From the IMG/VR virus record IMGVR_UViG_3300022861_000082, positions 1 through 42,938 of that record: DNA of 42,938 bases. One strand, written 5' to 3'. Below are positions 39,475 to 42,938 of this stretch, piece after piece. Numbering within the stretch: the stretch's first letter is position 1; the number at the start of each line of letters is the position of its first letter. The stretch comes from a virus. A model generated the notes under the pieces. That model worked only from the letters and a program-made list of their open reading frames with translations, was not told where the DNA came from and ran no database searches. Position numbers and translations under genes: made by a program.

Positions 39475-42149
39475 GTTCCGCTCGTCTCGCTGCCTATCAG
39501 GATTTTCTAAGAGCTAAGTTCCAGTTTTCCAAGGGGTGCGGCTTTGACGTTTCCCCCAGCGAGATTCATCCGCTGTTGAAGCCGCACCAGCGTGACATCG
39601 TGCAATGGGCCGTGCATCGTGGCCGCGCTGCAATCTTCGCCTCCTTTGGACTCGGCAAGAGCCTCATTCAGCTTGAGATTATGCGGCTGATTGCAGAGAA
39701 GTCGGGCGGTCGGTCACTGATCATCGCTCCCCTTGGCGTTCGTCAGGAGTTCAAACGCGACGCGGAAATGATCGGGATTCGCATTTGCTTCATTCGCCGC
39801 ATGGAAGATTGCGCGCAATCGGACCTATTCGACGATCCGCGCCCGGTGATCTTCCTGACGAACTACGAGACGGTGCGTGATGGCAAGCTGGACCCGAACG
39901 AGTTCGCCGGCTGTTCTCTGGATGAGGCCGCGTGCTTGCGAGGCTTCGGAGGTACGAAGACTTTCCGCGAGTTCATGCGCCTGTTTGAGAACAACGGGAA
40001 ATACAAGTTCGTAGCCACGGCCACACCATCGCCGAACGATTACATTGAGCTGCTCGCCTACTCCGCATTCCTGGACGTGATGGATGTCGGGCAAGCAAAG
40101 ACGCGCTTCTTTAAGCGGGATTCCACGAAGGCCGATTGCCTCACGATCCATCCGCACAAGGTCAGAGAGTTCTACCTCTGGCTGAGCACCTTTGCCGTGT
40201 TCGTTCAGAAACCCTCGGACCTCGGATACAGCGACGAAGGCTACGAGCTTCCGGCGATGGAAGTTCATTGGCATGAAATCCCCAGTGATCACAGCGATGC
40301 TGGCTGGGAGAGCTACGGCCAAGGAAAGCTCCTGAAGAATTCCGCGCTCTGCCTTCCGGATGCCGCGCGTGAAAAGCGTGACAGCCTGGATGCTCGGATA
40401 GAGAAGCTTATCGAGCTTCGCAAGATCGATCCCGAGGCCCACCGGATTATCTGGCACGACCTGGAGGACGAGCGGCTGGCGATTGAGAAGGCCGTGCCGT
40501 CAGTCGTGACGATCTATGGCGCGCAACGATCTACTCCGAAAGGCCAGCAGGAGCTTGAAGAATCTCTGATTGCTTTCTGCGATGGCCAGATTCAGGAGAT
40601 GGGCGGCAAGCCGTCGATGCTCGGCAGTGGAACGAACATGCAGCGGCATTGCTCATGGGCGATCTATCTCGGCATCGGCTTCAAGTTCAACGACTTTGCC
40701 CAGAGTCTCCACCGCCTTTATCGCTATCTGCAAACCAAGACCGTGCGCGTCGACTTGATCTACACGGAAGCGGAACGCGAGATTCGCCGCGTGCTGGAAG
40801 AGAAATGGGAACGGCACAAGGAACTGACGGCCCAGATGTCGCAGATCATCCGCGAGTACGGGCTGGGCAGCGGAGCGATTGAAAACGAGTTGAAGCGATC
40901 GCTTGGATGCGAGCGCGTGGAAGTGAAGGGCGAGAACCACACGCTGGTCAATAACGATGCCGTGCTGGAGACCATGCAGATGCCAGATAACTGTGTGGAT
41001 CTGATTCTCACCTCGATTCCGTTTTCGATGCAGTACGAGTACTCGCCTTCATATAACGACTTCGGCCACTCCGAATCGAACGAACACTTCTGGCAACAGA
41101 TGGACTTCCTGAGTCCTGAACTGCTGCGCATCCTTCAACCTGGTCGCATTGCGGCCATCCACGTAAAGGACCGGATCGTGCCCGGAGGAATGACCGGCCT
41201 TGGATTCCAGACGGCCTATCCATTTCACTGCGACGCCATCCGGCACTACGAAAAGCATGGCTTCGCCTATCTCGGCATGAAGACCGTGGTTACCGATGTG
41301 GTGCGCGAAAACAATCAGACGTACCGCCTCGGCTGGACTGAGCAGTGCAAGGACGGTTCACGCATGGGCGTGGGAATGCCCGAGTACTTGCTGCTGTTCC
41401 GCAAGCCGCCGTCTGATTGCAGCAACGGATATGCCGATGTGCCCGTGGGTAAAGAGAAGGCCAAGTACTCTCGTTCACGCTGGCAGATTGACGCCCACGG
41501 ATTCGAACGCTCCAGCGGCAATCGCCTGTTAGCAACCGAGGAACTACGGGCGATGCGTCATTCCGACATCTTCAAGGCTTTCCGCGAACACTCGCTCACC
41601 AACGTCTATGACCTGGAGGAGCACGTTCGCATCAGCGAGTCGCTGGAACTGTGCGGCTTCTGCAATCACATCCACCTTGGCACTAAAGACGACGATGAAG
41701 GCAAAGTTTGCGGCCAGATTGTGGATGGGGAACCGTGCTTCTGCCACGTCTACAAAAGCCTGTTGCCCACAACGTTCATGCTTCTCCAGCCGCAAAGCTG
41801 GCACCCCGACGTGTGGACAGACATCACGCGGATGCTGACCCTGAACGGTGCGCAGAGCGCCAAGGGGAAAGAGATGCATCTCTGCCCGATGCAATTTGAC
41901 TTAGCCGACCGCGTGATCACTCAGATGAGCATGGAAGGCGAGACGGTATTCGATCCATTTTCCGGCCTCGGTACCGTCGCATACCGGGCACTCAAACTGA
42001 AACGCAAGGGCTACGGCGTCGAACTGAGCCCGCGGTACTTTGCCGACTCCATTGCTTATTGCCACTCCGAAGAACAGGCGCTGAACGTCCCGACCTTGTT
42101 CGACTTACACGCTCCCGATCACGAACCAGAAGGAAGGTTGCCCGCATGA
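39471..42149 (+). CDS. Fused SNF2-type helicase and N4/N6 DNA methyltransferase
   Basis: A protein of 892 residues. Helicase part (1-460): Walker A FASFGLGKS (Lys63), DEAA at 151-154, TATPSP at 183-188, and motif VI QSLHRLYRYLQ (411-421). Methyltransferase part (490-870): motif IV TSIPFSMQYEYSP at 514-526, with Ile in place of the second Pro, and motif I FDPFSGLGT near 827-835, i.e. order IV before I (beta class). A Cys-rich insert (CGFCNHIHLG, VCGQIVDGEPCFCH, 728-760) probably binds zinc. ATG overlaps the preceding stop. It may modify phage DNA with ATP-driven tracking, a protection or remodelling role. Confidence 0.83.
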   Translation: MSSARLAAYQDFLRAKFQFSKGCGFDVSPSEIHPLLKPHQRDIVQWAVHRGRAAIFASFGLGKSLIQLEIMRLIAEKSGGRSLIIAPLGVRQEFKRDAEMIGIRICFIRRMEDCAQSDLFDDPRPVIFLTNYETVRDGKLDPNEFAGCSLDEAACLRGFGGTKTFREFMRLFENNGKYKFVATATPSPNDYIELLAYSAFLDVMDVGQAKTRFFKRDSTKADCLTIHPHKVREFYLWLSTFAVFVQKPSDLGYSDEGYELPAMEVHWHEIPSDHSDAGWESYGQGKLLKNSALCLPDAAREKRDSLDARIEKLIELRKIDPEAHRIIWHDLEDERLAIEKAVPSVVTIYGAQRSTPKGQQELEESLIAFCDGQIQEMGGKPSMLGSGTNMQRHCSWAIYLGIGFKFNDFAQSLHRLYRYLQTKTVRVDLIYTEAEREIRRVLEEKWERHKELTAQMSQIIREYGLGSGAIENELKRSLGCERVEVKGENHTLVNNDAVLETMQMPDNCVDLILTSIPFSMQYEYSPSYNDFGHSESNEHFWQQMDFLSPELLRILQPGRIAAIHVKDRIVPGGMTGLGFQTAYPFHCDAIRHYEKHGFAYLGMKTVVTDVVRENNQTYRLGWTEQCKDGSRMGVGMPEYLLLFRKPPSDCSNGYADVPVGKEKAKYSRSRWQIDAHGFERSSGNRLLATEELRAMRHSDIFKAFREHSLTNVYDLEEHVRISESLELCGFCNHIHLGTKDDDEGKVCGQIVDGEPCFCHVYKSLLPTTFMLLQPQSWHPDVWTDITRMLTLNGAQSAKGKEMHLCPMQFDLADRVITQMSMEGETVFDPFSGLGTVAYRALKLKRKGYGVELSPRYFADSIAYCHSEEQALNVPTLFDLHAPDHEPEGRLPA

Positions 42150-42385
42150 GTACCCAGTCCAACACACCGCAGCCCAATGACGTGTCCGCTGAGCGGCACT
42201 ACACAATCGACGAGCTCTCCGAACTCTGGCACCTCTCTTATGACGTGGTGAAGCGCCTGGTGGAGAACGAACCGGGAGTTCTGATCTTCCACTCCGATGG
42301 AACTCTCAAGAAACGGAAGTACACGACGATCCGAGTTCCCGACAGCGTGAAGACGCGCGTGCACAGAAAGCTGAGGGCACAGTGA
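42146..42385 (+). CDS. Small helix-turn-helix protein (excisionase-like)
   Basis: ATG 42146 overlaps the previous stop (ATGA); 79 residues. HYTIDELSELWHLSYDVVKR, LVENEPGVLIFHSDGTLKKR, KYTTIRVPDSVKTRVHRKL is a MerR/excisionase-type (HTH_17-like) pattern. It may be an excisionase or a regulator; no integrase is in the window to decide. Confidence 0.72.
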   Translation: MSTQSNTPQPNDVSAERHYTIDELSELWHLSYDVVKRLVENEPGVLIFHSDGTLKKRKYTTIRVPDSVKTRVHRKLRAQ

Positions 42386-42582
42386 GAGAGAACAGCTACA
42401 GCCTTCACCTGATTCCGGCGACTGGCAAAACCATCGCCGATTTACCAAGTGCATTGCGCCGGGAGATCGATCAGCGCAAGAGCTTCGGAGCCCCGCCTCT
42501 TAGCGAGCTGGCGGCCCGATGCTTCCGTAACGAATCCCGGCGTAGCGGGAATCGCGTTCACGCGAGGCCGACATGCGCATGA
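42382..42582 (+). CDS. Hypothetical small protein
   Basis: GTG 42382 overlaps the previous stop (GTGA); 66 residues, RENSYSLHLIPATGKTIADL, PSALRREIDQRKSFGAPPLS, ELAARCFRNESRRSGNRVHA. Basic and Arg-rich at its end. Overlaps the next gene by ten bases. No family recognised; a short DNA/RNA-binding role is possible. Confidence 0.55.
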   Translation: MRENSYSLHLIPATGKTIADLPSALRREIDQRKSFGAPPLSELAARCFRNESRRSGNRVHARPTCA

Positions 42583-42938
42583 TCGCAGACGTAGACGAGG
42601 ATGACTACGAGTACCGGAATCGCGCCGCAGCCATGAGGGCGCTTGCCAAGTACGTTCGCATGAGACTGCGGAGCGAATCAACGTCTATCGGGGAACATGG
42701 GCTGGTTTGGATAATTGACGCGGATCGGGCATTGTCAGCGCTCGATCCGCTCGACAGGAATATTCTCCTAGGGCGAATCTACGGATTCACCATGCCCGAG
42801 ATTGCCAAGTTGCTCCACAAAGGGACATCCACCATGGAACGCCGAATGCCCAAAGCTCAGAAGACGCTTGTGACACTGTTTTTGGAGAGGAGAGTCATCA
42901 CCGACGTTGCGCAGTATTCACGCGAGCGGGAGGCGTGA
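42573..42938 (+). CDS. Sigma-70 region 4-like regulator, candidate late activator
   Basis: A protein of 121 residues ending in TGA at the window end (42936-42938). ADRALSALDPLDRNILLGRI, YGFTMPEIAKLLHKGTSTME, RRMPKAQKTLVTLFL is the pattern of sigma region 4 (LDxxDRxIL..R..GF...EIA.LL....T.E.R...A...L). In other phages such proteins (ArpU/RinA-like) switch on late genes. It is the last gene seen in the right operon. Activation of the late operon is inferred. Confidence 0.7.
   Translation: MRMIADVDEDDYEYRNRAAAMRALAKYVRMRLRSESTSIGEHGLVWIIDADRALSALDPLDRNILLGRIYGFTMPEIAKLLHKGTSTMERRMPKAQKTLVTLFLERRVITDVAQYSREREA

Noticed and set aside
40653-40940. Minus-strand open frame inside the helicase-methyltransferase gene
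   Set aside because: Antisense of the helicase motif VI region; no independent support.

Overview
This window is most of a temperate, contractile-tailed (myovirus-type) phage or prophage with a moderately GC-rich genome. The evidence is a tail sheath (DUF3383), a tail tube (DUF3277), a Gp138-type spike, baseplate J and gp25-like proteins, a DUF2184 major capsid protein, a DUF1073 portal, both terminase subunits, an S24-type repressor facing a Cro-like gene, and an ERF/YqaJ recombination pair. The host is probably Gram-negative. A secreted Ig-like protein in the baseplate operon has an N-terminus that reminds me of Acidobacteriota proteins, but that host guess is weak inference from memory. 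I see no integrase, attachment site, lysis cassette or tRNA in the window, so the tail-fibre/lysis end lies to the left and the right early operon may continue to the right.

Layout. (A) About 1-22.8 kb, minus strand: the late operon, read right to left. It runs from small zinc protein and terminase small/large subunits through portal, head morphogenesis protein, DUF2213 protease/scaffold, cement protein and major capsid, then head-tail connectors, sheath, tube, frameshifted tail chaperone and tape measure, and on to Dit-like, plug, hub, spike, gp25, baseplate J, DUF2612 and tail fibre. Two Rho-independent terminators bracket the capsid gene. A plus-strand pair (exported HNH protein and zinc ribbon) and a secreted Ig-like protein plus zinc protein interrupt the tail genes. 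(B) 22.8-23.8 kb: an array of three hairpins and a self-contained brnT-brnA toxin-antitoxin unit. (C) 23.8-37.0 kb, minus strand: the left early operon, driven by a promoter at about 37.09 kb. It encodes small proteins, a coiled-coil protein, ERF annealase, YqaJ exonuclease, a cold-shock protein, replication initiator, helicase loader, RusA, a putative radical-SAM (DUF5131) protein, an ASCH-like protein, a C5 DNA methyltransferase and an HNH protein. (D) 37.1-38.7 kb: the immunity region, with repressor, a repressor-linked membrane protein and two operator clusters. (E) 38.6-42.9 kb, plus strand: the right early operon with a Cro-like gene, a helicase-methyltransferase fusion, small DNA-binding proteins and a sigma-region-4-like regulator.

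How it works together. The repressor should silence divergent left and right promoters through repeated GTAAAG-type sites, while its downstream membrane gene would be expressed in the lysogen. After induction the left operon replicates and recombines the genome. Its initiator gene contains eight 12-bp-phased iteron-like repeats, a likely origin. The two methyltransferases probably protect phage DNA, and one of the two HTH/sigma-like regulators probably switches on the long late operon. Most genes are coupled by ATGA, GTGA or TAATG overlaps.

The observations I find most worth checking are the iteron cluster, the repressor-linked membrane gene with its operators, the programmed -1 frameshift in the tail chaperone, and the antisense and secreted cargo genes in the tail operon.
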